Shown here piece after piece: positions 9,702-19,418 of a stretch of DNA of 64,000 nucleotides. The stretch comes from JALOBO01 sp023228225 (GTDB taxonomy: Bacteria > Bacillota > Clostridia > Christensenellales > UBA1242). How positions within the stretch are numbered: the first letter of the stretch is position 1; every line of letters starts with the position of its first letter. The translations under genes were made by a program, and so were the position numbers. The DNA is taken from contig JBAYMN010000001.1 of NCBI GenBank assembly GCA_041663585.1, positions 62,001-126,000 on the forward strand, written 5' to 3'. The notes under the pieces are model-generated. The model was not told where the DNA came from and did no database searches. It saw nothing but the letters and a program-made list of their open reading frames with translations.

Positions 9702-10235
9702 ATGGATTTAAAAGGTTCACAGACTGAAAAAAATTTACATATTGCTTTTGAGGGTGAAAGTATGGCAAGAGTTAAGTACGGTTATTTTGCTAGTGTTGCT
9801 AAAAAAGAAGGCTATGAGCAAATAGGTGCAATATTTGAGGAAACATCAGATAACGAAAAAGAACACGCAAAACTTTGGTTTAAACAACTTAAAGGTATAG
9901 GCACCACTGAGCAAAACTTAATATCAGCCTCAGAGGGCGAACATTTTGAGTGGAGCAACATGTATAAGGAATTTGCGGAAACCGCAAGAAAAGAAGGCTT
10001 TAATGAACTCGCCAAACAATTTGAAGGAGTTGCTAAAATTGAATTCCGCCACGAACAAAGATATTTAGAACTTGCTGACAAATTAAAATCCGGTGCTATA
10101 TTTAAAAAGAATGTTAAATTAAAGTGGAAATGTCGAAATTGTGGGCATATTTTTACGGGCGATTCCGCTCCGGAAATATGTCCAGTATGCAACCACCCAA
10201 AATCATTTTTCGAAGTATTTAACGAGAAGTTTTAA
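9702..10235 (+). CDS. rbr: Rubrerythrin
   Basis: A 177-residue peroxide-scavenging protein of anaerobes. The N-terminal ferritin-like four-helix domain shows repeated E..H/ExxH metal ligands (EGES near residue 18, DNEKEH, KIEFRHE), and the C-terminal rubredoxin-like domain has CRNC near residue 143 and CPVC later. The length is normal. AAGGAGGG lies ten bases before ATG 9702. No strong promoter is evident in the 87-bp gap. Its presence points to an anaerobic lifestyle with oxidative stress defence. Confidence 0.95.
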   Translation: MDLKGSQTEKNLHIAFEGESMARVKYGYFASVAKKEGYEQIGAIFEETSDNEKEHAKLWFKQLKGIGTTEQNLISASEGEHFEWSNMYKEFAETARKEGFNELAKQFEGVAKIEFRHEQRYLELADKLKSGAIFKKNVKLKWKCRNCGHIFTGDSAPEICPVCNHPKSFFEVFNEKF

Positions 10236-10279
10236 TTTTTTTACTATCAAATTGACCGTTAGGCAAGCGGAAAAACATC

Positions 10280-10308
10280 TTGACTATAAACTTGTTTACT
10301 GATAGAAT
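10280..10308 (+). promoter_or_regulatory. Sigma-A-type promoter for lepA-hemW
   Basis: TTGACT (10280-10285), 17-bp spacer, TAGAAT (10303-10308), 40 bp before the lepA start. Confidence 0.8.
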
Positions 10309-10347
10309 TGCATAGTTATTGGTAATTTGCTTAAAATAGGAGCCAAA

Positions 10348-12153
10348 ATGAATGACCACCAAAAATATATAAGAAATTTTTGTATAGTTGCACATATAGA
10401 TCACGGTAAATCCACACTAGCCGATAGACTTATGGAAAAAACTGGGGCAGTTTCTGCACGCAATCTTACCGAACAAATGCTTGATAATATGGACTTGGAA
10501 CGAGAACGTGGTATTACTATTAAATTAACGCCAACTCGTATGTTTTACACATATGAAGGGCAGAAATATACACTTAATCTTATAGACACGCCGGGACATG
10601 TAGATTTTACTTATGAAGTATCGCGGTCACTTGCCGCTTGTGAAGGCGCAATCTTAATTGTAGATGCTTCCCAAGGCGTTCAAGCACAAACGCTAGCAAA
10701 TGCTTACCTTGCAATTGATAACAATTTGGAAGTAATACCGGTAATTAATAAAATTGATTTACCAAGTGCCGATATAGAAAATACGAAAAAAGAAATTGAG
10801 GATATTATTGGGCTTGATGCATCAAATGCACCACAAATTTCTGCCAAAGAAGGCACTAACATTGAGCAAGTTTTGCAATCAATAGTTAAATTTGTGCCAG
10901 CACCGAAAGGTAATATTAATGCACCACTAAAAGCACTTATTTTTGATTCATTATATGACAACTACCGCGGGGCAGTTTGTATGATTAGAGTTATAGATGG
11001 CGAAGTTAAGGTTGGCACAAAAATTAAGATGATGCAAACAAAAATAGTATACGATGTTACCGAAGTTGGAGTCTTTACCCCGTCCGAAGTTCCGTGTGAA
11101 ATTTTAAGGGCGGGCGATGTTGGTTATCTTTCCGCAAGTATTAAAAATGTGTCAGATACAAAGGTCGGAGATACGATTACCTCAGCCGAAAATCCCGCAC
11201 CGGAAGCACTGCCAGGATATAAAAAAGTTGTACCTATGGTTTATAGTGGTATTTTTCCGGTTGATGGCTCTAAATATCAAGACCTTAAAGATGCACTTGA
11301 AAAACTTAAACTCAATGATTCGTCCCTTTCTTATTCACCGGAAAGTTCTACTGCATTAGGCTTTGGTTTTCGTTGCGGATTTTTGGGGCTACTTCATATG
11401 GAAATTATAAGCGAAAGATTGGAACGCGAATTTGACTTAGACCTTATTACAACTGCGCCGGGAGTATCGTATGAGATTCATAAAACAAATGGTGATATGA
11501 TTGTAGTTTCTAATCCTACAAATTTACCTAGCCTAACCGAAATTGAATATATTGGCGAACCAGTTGTAGATTTAAGCATTTACACTCCGCCTGAATATGT
11601 CGGTGCAATTATGGATCTTTGCCAAGATAGGCGAGGCAATTATAATAATATGGTTTATTTAGATATTAATCGTGTAAAACTTAATTATGAAATTCCATTA
11701 AATGAAATTATTTATGATTTTTTTGATACTTTAAAATCCCGTTCACGCGGGTATGCGAGTATGGACTATGAAATTTTGGGCTATAAGAAAAGCGATTTAG
11801 TTAGAGTTGATATTCTTTTAAACGGTGATGCATGCGACGCTTTAAGTTTGATTGTTCACAAAGATAAAGCCTATAATCGTGGCAGAAAAATAGCGGAAAA
11901 ACTTAAAGATGTTATTCCTAGACAGATGTTTGAGATTCCAGTTCAAGCGGTTATTGGTAGTAAGGTTATAGCGCGTGAAACCATAAAGGCAATGCGTAAA
12001 GATGTGCTTGCAAAATGCTATGGTGGCGATATAAGCCGTAAACATAAACTTCTTGAAAAACAAAAAGAAGGCAAAAAACGAATGCGACAGGTAGGCTCGG
12101 TAGAAGTACCTAGCGAAGCATTTATGTCAATTTTAAAATTGGACGAAGATTAA
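10348..12153 (+). CDS. lepA: Elongation factor 4 (LepA)
   Basis: A 601-residue translational GTPase that back-translocates or remodels ribosomes. G1 AHIDHGKST is near residue 18, G2 RERGITIK, G3 DTPGHVDF and G4 NKIDLP follow, then the EF-G-like domains and the LepA-specific C-terminus. ATG 10348 follows AGGAG at 10338-10342; an upstream in-frame TTG is not needed. Its stop overlaps the hemW start in TAATG, so the two are co-translated. Confidence 0.97.
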   Translation: MNDHQKYIRNFCIVAHIDHGKSTLADRLMEKTGAVSARNLTEQMLDNMDLERERGITIKLTPTRMFYTYEGQKYTLNLIDTPGHVDFTYEVSRSLAACEGAILIVDASQGVQAQTLANAYLAIDNNLEVIPVINKIDLPSADIENTKKEIEDIIGLDASNAPQISAKEGTNIEQVLQSIVKFVPAPKGNINAPLKALIFDSLYDNYRGAVCMIRVIDGEVKVGTKIKMMQTKIVYDVTEVGVFTPSEVPCEILRAGDVGYLSASIKNVSDTKVGDTITSAENPAPEALPGYKKVVPMVYSGIFPVDGSKYQDLKDALEKLKLNDSSLSYSPESSTALGFGFRCGFLGLLHMEIISERLEREFDLDLITTAPGVSYEIHKTNGDMIVVSNPTNLPSLTEIEYIGEPVVDLSIYTPPEYVGAIMDLCQDRRGNYNNMVYLDINRVKLNYEIPLNEIIYDFFDTLKSRSRGYASMDYEILGYKKSDLVRVDILLNGDACDALSLIVHKDKAYNRGRKIAEKLKDVIPRQMFEIPVQAVIGSKVIARETIKAMRKDVLAKCYGGDISRKHKLLEKQKEGKKRMRQVGSVEVPSEAFMSILKLDED

Positions 12154-13283
12154 TGAAAAAAGTTGGTCTTTATATTCATATTCCATACTGCGTAAGTAAA
12201 TGTACTTATTGTAGTTTTATATCATTTGCCGGATTAGAAAGCACTATGCAAGAATATTTATCGGCATTAAAAAAAGAAATTGTTTTATCTGCAAAAAAAT
12301 ATATAGATATAGAAATCAGTACAATTTATATAGGTGGTGGTACGCCTTCGTATTTTATTAAAAATGGCATTTTGGAAATAGCAAATTGTATAAAAGAAAA
12401 TTTTAAATTATGTGATGATGTAGAGTTTACCGCAGAGGCAAACCCAAATTCTATGACGCAAAAAAAAGCAGAAGAATTTGTAAAAGCGGGGATTAATCGC
12501 GTTAGTTTAGGTTTACAAACTGCAAACGAAAGTTTATTAAAATTGTTAGGTAGAAAACATTCTGTACAAAATTTTATTGATGATATTGCAATGCTAAAAA
12601 ATTATGGTATAACTAATTTAAGCGCTGATATTATGCTTGGTTTGCCTACACAAATCATTGGAGATGTTTATAGCACGCTTGATTTACTACTAGATCAAAA
12701 CATTAAACATATTTCTGCATACGGTCTTATGATAGAAGAAGGCACATTACTAGAAAAAAGTATTAGAAGTGGCTTATTGAATGAATGTAACGAAGATTTA
12801 GCGGTAGAAATGTATGATTGCACATTTAAATATTTAAAAAAAGCGGGATTTAATAGATATGAAGTGTCAAATTTTGCTAAATATGGCTTTGAATGTAAAC
12901 ATAATGTAAATTACTGGGATAGGGGCGAATATATTGGATTAGGCGTTGCGGCACATTCGTTTGTTAACGGATTGAGAATTGAAAATACTTCTAGTTTAAA
13001 TGACTACATAACAGCGATAAATAAAGGCGAATTTGCCAATATAAATACTACACTTGTAAATGAAGAAGATGCTAAAACTGAATACATTATGTTAAAACTT
13101 AGAAAAACGGAAGGTTTTTTTATAAAAGATTACAATAAAATATTTAATGCAGATTTTGTAAAAGAAAGAATTTCTGCAATAAAAAAACTAAAAAAATTTG
13201 ATTTGATAGAAATAAATGAGAGCATTAAAGTACGCTCTGAAAAATTTAATGTTTTGAATGCAATAATACTGGAACTTGTTTAA
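12153..13283 (+). CDS. hemW: HemW, radical SAM heme chaperone
   Basis: A 376-residue radical SAM protein related to coproporphyrinogen III oxidase HemN. The cluster ligands Cys13, Cys17 and Cys20 lie in YCVSKCTYC, and GGGTPSY is the SAM-binding strand. HemW is now viewed as a heme-transfer protein rather than an oxidase. It overlaps lepA by one base; lepA-hemW is a widespread pair in Bacillota. Confidence 0.92.
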   Translation: MKKVGLYIHIPYCVSKCTYCSFISFAGLESTMQEYLSALKKEIVLSAKKYIDIEISTIYIGGGTPSYFIKNGILEIANCIKENFKLCDDVEFTAEANPNSMTQKKAEEFVKAGINRVSLGLQTANESLLKLLGRKHSVQNFIDDIAMLKNYGITNLSADIMLGLPTQIIGDVYSTLDLLLDQNIKHISAYGLMIEEGTLLEKSIRSGLLNECNEDLAVEMYDCTFKYLKKAGFNRYEVSNFAKYGFECKHNVNYWDRGEYIGLGVAAHSFVNGLRIENTSSLNDYITAINKGEFANINTTLVNEEDAKTEYIMLKLRKTEGFFIKDYNKIFNADFVKERISAIKKLKKFDLIEINESIKVRSEKFNVLNAIILELV

Positions 13284-13305
13284 TTTCTGCTTGTTAGTAA
13301 AGTGC

Positions 13306-13334
13306 TTGACTTTTTGGCATTTTATTAATAAAAT
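13306..13334 (+). promoter_or_regulatory. Sigma-A-type promoter for hisS
   Basis: TTGACT (13306-13311), 17-bp spacer, TAAAAT (13329-13334). Only 35 bp separate it from the hisS start, leaving no room for a T-box leader. Confidence 0.75.
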
Positions 13335-13368
13335 AACAACATAAATAATTAATTAAATTGGAGAATAT

Positions 13369-14640
13369 ATGATTAACATACCCAAAGGCACAAAAGATGT
13401 ATTACCACAAGAAAGTTATAAGTGGCATTTTATTGAAAATACCGCTATGAATGTTGCAAAAATTTATAATTTTAAAGAAATCCGTACACCAGTATTTGAA
13501 CACACAGAACTTTTTTTGCGAGGTATAGGCGACAGCACAGATATTGTTAATAAGGAAATGTATACTTTTTTAGATAAAGGCGAACGAAGTATTACGCTTA
13601 AACCTGAGGGCACAGCATGTGTTGCGCGCAGTTATATAGAAAATGGTTTATTTAATGAAATGCAACCAATAAAAATGTATTATTTAACACCGATTTTTAG
13701 GTACGAACGCCCACAAGCAGGCAGATTGCGCCAGCATCATCAGTTTGGAGTAGAGGCTTTTGGTTCGGATAATCCTTCAATGGATGCTGAGGTGATTTCA
13801 CTTGGAATTAATTTTTACAAACAGTTAGGGCTTACAGATATTATAGTACAAATAAATAACATTGGCTGTGTTGATGACAGAGTAAAGTATAATCAAGCAC
13901 TTAAAGAATTTTTCGCTCCGCATTTAAAAAATATGTGCGAAGATTGTGCAGTCAGATATAAAAAGAACACACTTCGTATGCTGGATTGCAAAGTAGAAGA
14001 GTGCCAAAACACTATTAAAAATGCGCCTAAAATTTCGGATTATTTATGCGAAGATTGTAAAGCACACTTTGCTAAATTACTTGTAATATTAGATAGTTTG
14101 AATATAAAATACAAATTAAACACAAATCTTGTTAGAGGGTTAGATTATTATACGCAAACAGTATTTGAGTTTATTGCGGAAGGTATAAGCGGATTTTCTG
14201 GTGTTATCGGCGGTGGCGGAAGATATGACAACCTTATTGACACACTAGGCGGAAAACACACTCCCGCAGTTGGATTTGGTACTGGATTGGAACGCATTAT
14301 GGGTGCTATGGAAAGTGCAGGCATTAATTTTTCTGATTTTGATTATAAACCTGATGTATTTATTGCCAATGTAGGTGAAAACCCTTTTCTAAAAGCAGTA
14401 ATTCTTGCAAAAGAAATGCGTGATAGAGGGTTGATTGCTGAGTATGATCAATTAAATCGTAGTGTAAAATCACAGTTTAAATATGCAGACAAAATAAAGG
14501 CCAGATATGTAATTACAATAGGTGATGATGAATTAATTAAAGATGAGGCAGAAGTAAAAAATATGTTGAATGGAGCAACCGTTACTGTAAAACTAAAATT
14601 TATTGTAGATTTTTTAGAAGAATTAATTTTAACTAAATAA
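13369..14640 (+). CDS. hisS: Histidyl-tRNA synthetase
   Basis: A 423-residue class II synthetase. Motif 1 region begins at GTKDVLP, motif 2 has FRYERPQAGRLRQHHQFG, and the histidine-specific LVRGLDYYTQTVFEF and GGGGRYD blocks are present, followed by the C-terminal anticodon domain. The length is normal. TTGGAG precedes ATG 13369. aspS, its usual partner in Bacillota, is not downstream. Confidence 0.97.
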   Translation: MINIPKGTKDVLPQESYKWHFIENTAMNVAKIYNFKEIRTPVFEHTELFLRGIGDSTDIVNKEMYTFLDKGERSITLKPEGTACVARSYIENGLFNEMQPIKMYYLTPIFRYERPQAGRLRQHHQFGVEAFGSDNPSMDAEVISLGINFYKQLGLTDIIVQINNIGCVDDRVKYNQALKEFFAPHLKNMCEDCAVRYKKNTLRMLDCKVEECQNTIKNAPKISDYLCEDCKAHFAKLLVILDSLNIKYKLNTNLVRGLDYYTQTVFEFIAEGISGFSGVIGGGGRYDNLIDTLGGKHTPAVGFGTGLERIMGAMESAGINFSDFDYKPDVFIANVGENPFLKAVILAKEMRDRGLIAEYDQLNRSVKSQFKYADKIKARYVITIGDDELIKDEAEVKNMLNGATVTVKLKFIVDFLEELILTK

Positions 14641-14649
14641 TTATTTTTT

Positions 14650-14680
14650 TGCCCGTGCTAACAGTACGGGCATTGTATAT
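14650..14680 (+). terminator. Probable terminator after hisS
   Basis: Stem TGCCCGT (14650-14656) pairs with ACGGGCA (14666-14672), followed by the weak U-rich tail TTGTATAT. Confidence 0.55.
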
Positions 14681-14739
14681 TTATATGCATTTTAACTCAA
14701 ACTACAAAAGTAAGTTTTATAATATTTGGAGTAAATAGT

Positions 14740-15423
14740 ATGGAAAAATTTGATAGGTCAAAAATTTTATTTGGTGACGAAAAACTGAAAAATCTAGCAC
14801 AATCTAAGGTATTACTTGTAGGCGTAGGCGGGGTTGGAGGCTATGTAGCCGAAATTTTAGCGCGTAGTGGAGTCGGTAATATTACGCTTGTAGATAATGA
14901 TGTCGTTGATATCACAAATATTAATAGACAAATAATTGCGCTTATAAATACAGTCGGCAAGAAAAAAGCGGAATTAATGAAAGAACGCATAATGCAAATT
15001 AATCCCGACTGCAAATGTACAGCAATTGTAAAGCGTTTTAATGCTGAAAGTTCAAATGAAATTCTAAGTGATGGTTATGATTATATCATTGATGCCATTG
15101 ACAGTGTTCAAGATAAAATTACATTGATTGTTGAATGTAAATCACGCGGGATTGATATAATTTCGGCTATGGGCGCGGGCAATAGATGCGGTATTCCTCA
15201 ATTTGATGCAGTAGATGTTTTTTCTACGCAAAATGATGGGTTAGCAAAAAAAGTGCGTTCTCTGTTAAAGCAAAAAGGCATTAAAGAACACAAAGTTGTA
15301 TACTGCAAAGAAATTGCAAAAAAAACCAAAGGTGAAATAGGCAGTGTGGCATATTATCCGGCTATGTGCGGTTGCGTACTTGCAGCAGTTGTTATTGATA
15401 AATTATCCGGCAAAGCCGAATAA
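14740..15423 (+). CDS. tcdA: tRNA threonylcarbamoyladenosine dehydratase (TcdA/YgdL)
   Basis: A 227-residue E1-like adenylating enzyme that cyclises t6A to ct6A at position 37 of ANN-decoding tRNAs. The nucleotide motif GVGGVGG is near residue 30, followed by LVDNDVVD and TNINRQ, typical of the ThiF/MoeB/TcdA superfamily. TGGAG precedes ATG 14740. The tsaE and tsaB genes for the t6A substrate are in this same window near 46 kb. Confidence 0.92.
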   Translation: MEKFDRSKILFGDEKLKNLAQSKVLLVGVGGVGGYVAEILARSGVGNITLVDNDVVDITNINRQIIALINTVGKKKAELMKERIMQINPDCKCTAIVKRFNAESSNEILSDGYDYIIDAIDSVQDKITLIVECKSRGIDIISAMGAGNRCGIPQFDAVDVFSTQNDGLAKKVRSLLKQKGIKEHKVVYCKEIAKKTKGEIGSVAYYPAMCGCVLAAVVIDKLSGKAE

Positions 15424-15449
15424 TGAGCGGAATAATATATTAAAGTTAT

Positions 15450-15478
15450 TTGACAATAAAAGTAAAAATGTTTAAACT
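15450..15478 (+). promoter_or_regulatory. Sigma-A-type promoter for the RseC-like gene and trxA
   Basis: TTGACA (15450-15455), 17-bp spacer, TAAACT (15473-15478), 32 bp before ATG 15511. Confidence 0.7.
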
Positions 15479-15510
15479 AATGCAATACTTAGTTTATAAA
15501 GGTTTTGTAA

Positions 15511-15900
15511 ATGATAGAACAAGCGGTTGTTTTAAATGTTAATGGCGATATTGCAAACTTGGCTGTAACTCGTAAAAGTGCTTGCGGGCAGTGTAATGCT
15601 TGCGGTTTTTCCGGAAAACGTGAACAGGCAATATTTGAAACTAAAAATTATGTAAATGCAAGCGCGGGGCAAATTGTAGAAATTGAAATTATAAATAAGT
15701 ATTTCGCTTTAATGATTATTTTATCTTATGTAGTTCCACTAATATTGTTTGGATTAGGACTACATTTAGGAACATTATTAGGCAGTGAATTAATACAATT
15801 TTTATGCGGTATTTTGTTTTTTATGCTTGCATTTATTCCATTAAAATTGCTTGACAAAAAACTTGCTCCAACCGTTACAATAAAGTCAATAATAAAATAA
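15511..15900 (+). CDS. RseC/MucC-family membrane protein
   Basis: A 129-residue protein with Cys25, Cys28 and Cys31 (CGQCNAC), a small beta domain, then two membrane segments (about residues 66-86 and 92-112). This layout is that of the SoxR-reducing/RseC family linked to RnfABCDGE-type electron transfer. No rnf gene is visible here. Thioredoxin follows 35 bp later, which fits a redox role. Confidence 0.75.
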   Translation: MIEQAVVLNVNGDIANLAVTRKSACGQCNACGFSGKREQAIFETKNYVNASAGQIVEIEIINKYFALMIILSYVVPLILFGLGLHLGTLLGSELIQFLCGILFFMLAFIPLKLLDKKLAPTVTIKSIIK

Positions 15901-15935
15901 TGAACTATGGCATAGATTTATAAAAGAGGTGCATT

Positions 15936-16244
15936 ATGTTACAATTAGATAAAAATACATTTAAAGAAACAATCAAAAACGGTATTGTTGCAGTAGATTT
16001 TTGGGCTGTTTGGTGCGGTCCTTGTCGTATGATGGCACCTATATTTGAGCAAGTTGCCGAAGAATTAGGTGGTAAATCCATACTTGCAAAACTAAATATT
16101 GATGAAAATATGATAATAGCACAGCAATATAATGTTATGAGCATTCCAACTATTATTATTTTTAAAGAAGGTCAAGAAATAGAACGCATAATAGGATTAA
16201 GACAAAAAACACAGTTACTTGATATTATAAAAAAACATATTTAA
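15936..16244 (+). CDS. trxA: Thioredoxin
   Basis: A 102-residue thioredoxin, full length, with the active site WCGPC (Cys27, Cys30) and the cis-proline loop SIPTIIIF. AGAGG precedes ATG 15936. It probably shares a transcript with the RseC-like gene. General cytoplasmic disulfide reductase. Confidence 0.95.
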   Translation: MLQLDKNTFKETIKNGIVAVDFWAVWCGPCRMMAPIFEQVAEELGGKSILAKLNIDENMIIAQQYNVMSIPTIIIFKEGQEIERIIGLRQKTQLLDIIKKHI

Positions 16245-16364
16245 TTTTTTTACAAAAATTATATTTATAAATATAATATAATATGAATAATTATGCATAC
16301 TTATAAAACTTAAATTTAATCTAAATAGTTTTAATGCTTCAATTTTAAGCCATTAATAAATAGA

Positions 16365-16393
16365 TTGATTTTTTTTGTATTTAGTAGTAAAAT
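16365..16393 (+). promoter_or_regulatory. Sigma-A-type promoter for the cysteine desulfurase operon
   Basis: TTGATT (16365-16370), 17-bp spacer, TAAAAT (16388-16393). The rest of the 206-bp gap between trxA and this operon is AT-rich and shows no gene. Confidence 0.65.
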
Positions 16394-16450
16394 TAATTTA
16401 AGATAGTATTTTATTAGTTCTACAAAAAATTTATAAAGGATAGGACAAAT

Positions 16451-17629
16451 ATGAACGAACACAAAGTGTATTTAGATAATGCGGCAACAACTAGTATATC
16501 AAATGAAGTGCTTAAAGAAATGATGCCATATTTAACCGAAAATTATGGAAATACAAACAGTTTACACTCGTTTGGGCGAAATACAGCGGAAGCACTTACT
16601 AAGGCTAGGGATAGAGTGGCGGAGGCAATAGGTGCTAATTCTAATGAAATATATTTTACATCTGGCGGAACAGAGGCAAATAATTGGGCTATTATTGGCA
16701 TTGCCGAAGCAAACCAAGAAAAAGGCAAACATATTATAACATCACAAATAGAACACTCTTCTGTTTTATCGGCTTGCAAAGTATTAGAAAGTCGCGGATT
16801 TAAAGTAACTTATTTACCGGTTGATAAATATGGACTTGTTTCTATGAGCGAACTTATGCAACATTTAACTCGTGAAACAATACTTGTTTCTATTATGAGT
16901 GCAAATAATGAAATCGGCACAATTCAATCTATAAACGCAATTGCTAGCATAGCAAAAGAACGAGGAAGTATTTTTCATACTGATTGCGTGCAAGCAACCG
17001 GACTTTTAGATATAAATGTTAATAATATTCAAATAGATGCTATGACGATATCTTCGCATAAATTGCATGGACCAAAAGGTGCTGGTGCTTTATATATAAG
17101 GCGAGGCGTAAAAATTGCTCCACTCATTGTTGGTGGCAGTCAGGAACATAACCTGCGTGCTGGCACAATAAACACTCCCGCTATTGTGGGTTTTGGTGTG
17201 GCAATTAGTATTGCTAAACGCGATTTAGATGTAAATGTAGAAAAAATTACAAAACTAAGAAATTATTTTATAAATCGTATATTAACTGAAATAGAAGATA
17301 CAAGCCTTAACGGACACCCAAATCAAAGACTTGCTAATAATATTAGCATTACTTTTAATAATATTAATGGTGAGGCATTACTTATTATGCTTGATATGGC
17401 GGGTATTGCAGTATCAACAGGTTCGGCATGTTCGGTGGGTAGCACAGAATTACCTTATACATTACTTGCTCTTAAATTAACACTTGAACAAGCAAAAAGC
17501 ACTATAAGATTTTCGCTTGATGTTTCTACCAGTAAGGAAGAAATTGATTACACCATGGAAAAACTTATTGTATGCGTTAAAAAACTACGCACAATTTCTC
17601 CGCTCGTAAAAATTAAAGGAGGGAAATAA
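16451..17629 (+). CDS. Cysteine desulfurase (NifS/IscS family)
   Basis: A 392-residue PLP enzyme that takes sulfur from cysteine for Fe-S clusters and tRNA thiolation. The N-terminal LDNAATT, the PLP lysine in SSHKLHGPKG (near residue 203) and the catalytic Cys327 in STGSACS are all present. AAAGGA precedes ATG 16451. It is followed by a NifU-like gene three bases later, as in clostridial nifS-nifU pairs, but here the partner lacks the usual cysteines. The NifS versus IscS name cannot be decided from sequence alone. Confidence 0.95.
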   Translation: MNEHKVYLDNAATTSISNEVLKEMMPYLTENYGNTNSLHSFGRNTAEALTKARDRVAEAIGANSNEIYFTSGGTEANNWAIIGIAEANQEKGKHIITSQIEHSSVLSACKVLESRGFKVTYLPVDKYGLVSMSELMQHLTRETILVSIMSANNEIGTIQSINAIASIAKERGSIFHTDCVQATGLLDINVNNIQIDAMTISSHKLHGPKGAGALYIRRGVKIAPLIVGGSQEHNLRAGTINTPAIVGFGVAISIAKRDLDVNVEKITKLRNYFINRILTEIEDTSLNGHPNQRLANNISITFNNINGEALLIMLDMAGIAVSTGSACSVGSTELPYTLLALKLTLEQAKSTIRFSLDVSTSKEEIDYTMEKLIVCVKKLRTISPLVKIKGGK

Positions 17630-17632
17630 AAA

Positions 17633-18064
17633 ATGTATAGTCAGCAAATTATGGATATTTTTTTAAATCCTAAAAATTTGGGCAAATTGCGTGGGGCTAA
17701 CGGGATAGGGCAATCTAATGATGAATTAAATTCAGTTATTGTTAGAGTTTACATAAAAGTTGAAGAAGAAAGAATCATAAAAGCACAAGCCGAAGTTTTT
17801 GGAAATCCCGATTTAATTGCTTGTGCAGATTTTATGTGCGAACTTATAAATGGTAAGCCACTTGATTATGCTCTTTCTATTAAGGAAGAAGATTTAATTA
17901 GCGGTTTACCAGACTATATTGCAAAAATTTGTGTTCAAGCCATTAAATTTGCAGTTATAGATTATAAAGATAGATTATATAAACAATCCATTAAACTTAA
18001 AAAATCTAAGCGTACATTGGAAAACATTGAAAATTTTAAATCAATTTTAAAAAAACAATTATAA
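17633..18064 (+). CDS. NifU/IscU-like scaffold protein lacking the canonical cysteines
   Basis: A 143-residue protein aligned by eye to the NifU N-terminal domain: MYSQQIMDIFLNPKN start, VRVYIKVE strand, EVFGN and MCELINGKPLDYAL helix. The usual first ligand (CGD) is replaced by SNDE, the second (FGC) by FGN at Asn58, and the third cysteine is shifted about four residues (KIC). Cys64 and Cys69 are extra. The C-terminus is Lys-rich. It directly follows the desulfurase. Family membership is likely; cluster binding is doubtful. Confidence 0.7.
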   Translation: MYSQQIMDIFLNPKNLGKLRGANGIGQSNDELNSVIVRVYIKVEEERIIKAQAEVFGNPDLIACADFMCELINGKPLDYALSIKEEDLISGLPDYIAKICVQAIKFAVIDYKDRLYKQSIKLKKSKRTLENIENFKSILKKQL

Positions 18065-18150
18065 AATAATAAATGCCAAATATTACCTTATACATTATTT
18101 AATATTTTTTTCCTAGATGCACATAATACAAGTATCTAGGAGGTCAATCT

Positions 18151-18312
18151 ATGAGTATGAAAGAAGGCCTGCTTTGCGGTATGATTATTGGTCTTATTGC
18201 AGGTGCGATTTTAGTAGAAAGTTATCCGCCTGTTAAAGAATTTGTAAAAGAGGGCAAAAAAAAAGTCAAAAAAGCCGTAAAAAGTATGGCGCAAACAACC
18301 AATCAAGAATAA
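18151..18312 (+). CDS. Small glycine-zipper membrane protein (YtxH-like)
   Basis: A 53-residue protein behind a strong AGGAGG (18138-18143). Residues 5-22 form a hydrophobic Gly-rich segment (GMIIGLIAGAI), followed by a Lys-rich basic tail. This is the layout of YtxH-type small proteins, whose function is unknown. It has its own terminator 14 bp downstream. Confidence 0.75.
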   Translation: MSMKEGLLCGMIIGLIAGAILVESYPPVKEFVKEGKKKVKKAVKSMAQTTNQE

Positions 18313-18325
18313 CTATAAAAAGTAT

Positions 18326-18366
18326 AAAAACAGGTAGTATAAAAAATTGTATTTTACCTGTTTTTT
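18326..18366 (+). terminator. Intrinsic terminator
   Basis: AAAAACAGGTA (18326-18336) pairs with TACCTGTTTTT (18355-18365) and the stem runs into T residues. It separates the small YtxH-like gene from ruvX. Confidence 0.8.
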
Positions 18367-18380
18367 ATATGCAATTTTAT

Positions 18381-18409
18381 TTGTCATTTATTTTATATTG
18401 TGTTAAAAT
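18381..18409 (+). promoter_or_regulatory. Sigma-A-type promoter for ruvX
   Basis: TTGTCA (18381-18386), 17-bp spacer, TAAAAT (18404-18409), 35 bp before the ruvX start. Confidence 0.7.
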
Positions 18410-18444
18410 ATGCCAGTATTAAAAAATACTTTAATTGGAGGGCT

Positions 18445-18888
18445 ATGTACAAGCGTAAAATGGGTCTTGACTATGGCGATGTTCGTATTGGAATTGCTTT
18501 AAGTGACCTTATGGGAATTATAGCAAACGCATACGAAACTTATACTCGAGTTGAGATAGAAAAAGACATTCAACACATAATAAATATTATAAATTTAAAA
18601 GAAGTAGATACTGTTGTAATTGGACTTCCGATTAATATGGATGGTACAAGCGGAATTAGAGTAGAAAAAACAAAAGATTTTGCACAAAAATTGTCAGACC
18701 ATACAACAGCAAAAATTGTATTTATAGATGAAAGGCTTACCTCAGTAAGTGCCGAAAAAATTTTAATAAATGCCGAAGTTAGACGGGAAAATCGTAGATT
18801 ATATATTGACCAAGTATCCGCAAGCATAATTTTACAAGATTATTTAGACCGAATAAGTAGAAAAAGTGATTTTAAAGGGGAATATTAA
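18445..18888 (+). CDS. ruvX: Putative pre-16S rRNA nuclease / Holliday junction resolvase-like RuvX (YqgF)
   Basis: A 147-residue RNase H-fold protein. The first catalytic Asp lies in MGLDYGDVRIGIA, with IGLPINMDGT and FIDERLTS marking the other acidic sites. ATG 18445 follows GGAGGG at 18437-18442. The next gene is a DUF1292 protein, matching the conserved yrrK-yrzB order of Bacillus. Confidence 0.93.
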   Translation: MYKRKMGLDYGDVRIGIALSDLMGIIANAYETYTRVEIEKDIQHIINIINLKEVDTVVIGLPINMDGTSGIRVEKTKDFAQKLSDHTTAKIVFIDERLTSVSAEKILINAEVRRENRRLYIDQVSASIILQDYLDRISRKSDFKGEY

Positions 18889-18889
18889 A

Positions 18890-19384
18890 ATGGCAAAAAA
18901 GAACGAAGTTAAAGAAGAAGTTAAAGTAGAAGAAGATAAGGCTGTTCCACAAAAAACTTTGCGTGAACAACTGTTTGATACCGAAAATGATGAAAATATA
19001 ATACTACAAGATGAAAACGGCAACACAATAGAGTTTTATCAAGTGGCCATGATTCCGCACTTATTAAAAAATTATGTAATATTAAAACCGGCACAAAAAA
19101 TAGAAGGAATTGCCGATGATGAGGCGATTGTATTTTTAGTTAAAGATATACCAACCAGTGGTGAAGTTTACCTAGAAGTCGTTCAGGATTTAGATTTAAT
19201 TGACACTGTATTTGGCAAGTTTGAAGATATGCTTGAAGAAACTGATGAAGAAGAAGTTAATCCAAAACCACAAAAAACATCTGCAAAAAAAATAGTGATT
19301 GAACCCAAAAATAAAACTGCTACAACTAAAAAAGCAACAACCAAAACTAAAAAACCCGTAAATAAGAATAAAAAAACCGTTTAA
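18890..19384 (+). CDS. DUF1292 (YrzB-like) protein with basic tail
   Basis: A 164-residue protein. A charged N-terminus is followed by a DUF1292-like core (ILQDENGNTIEFYQVAMI, then EAIVFLVKD). The last 35 or so residues are Lys/Thr-rich, similar in flavour to the small peptide encoded just downstream. AAAGGGG precedes ATG 18890; the gap to the ruvX stop is one base. The function of this family is unknown. Confidence 0.8.
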   Translation: MAKKNEVKEEVKVEEDKAVPQKTLREQLFDTENDENIILQDENGNTIEFYQVAMIPHLLKNYVILKPAQKIEGIADDEAIVFLVKDIPTSGEVYLEVVQDLDLIDTVFGKFEDMLEETDEEEVNPKPQKTSAKKIVIEPKNKTATTKKATTKTKKPVNKNKKTV

Positions 19385-19418
19385 TGTAAATATAATTAGT
19401 TACTTGCTTTATAAAGTC

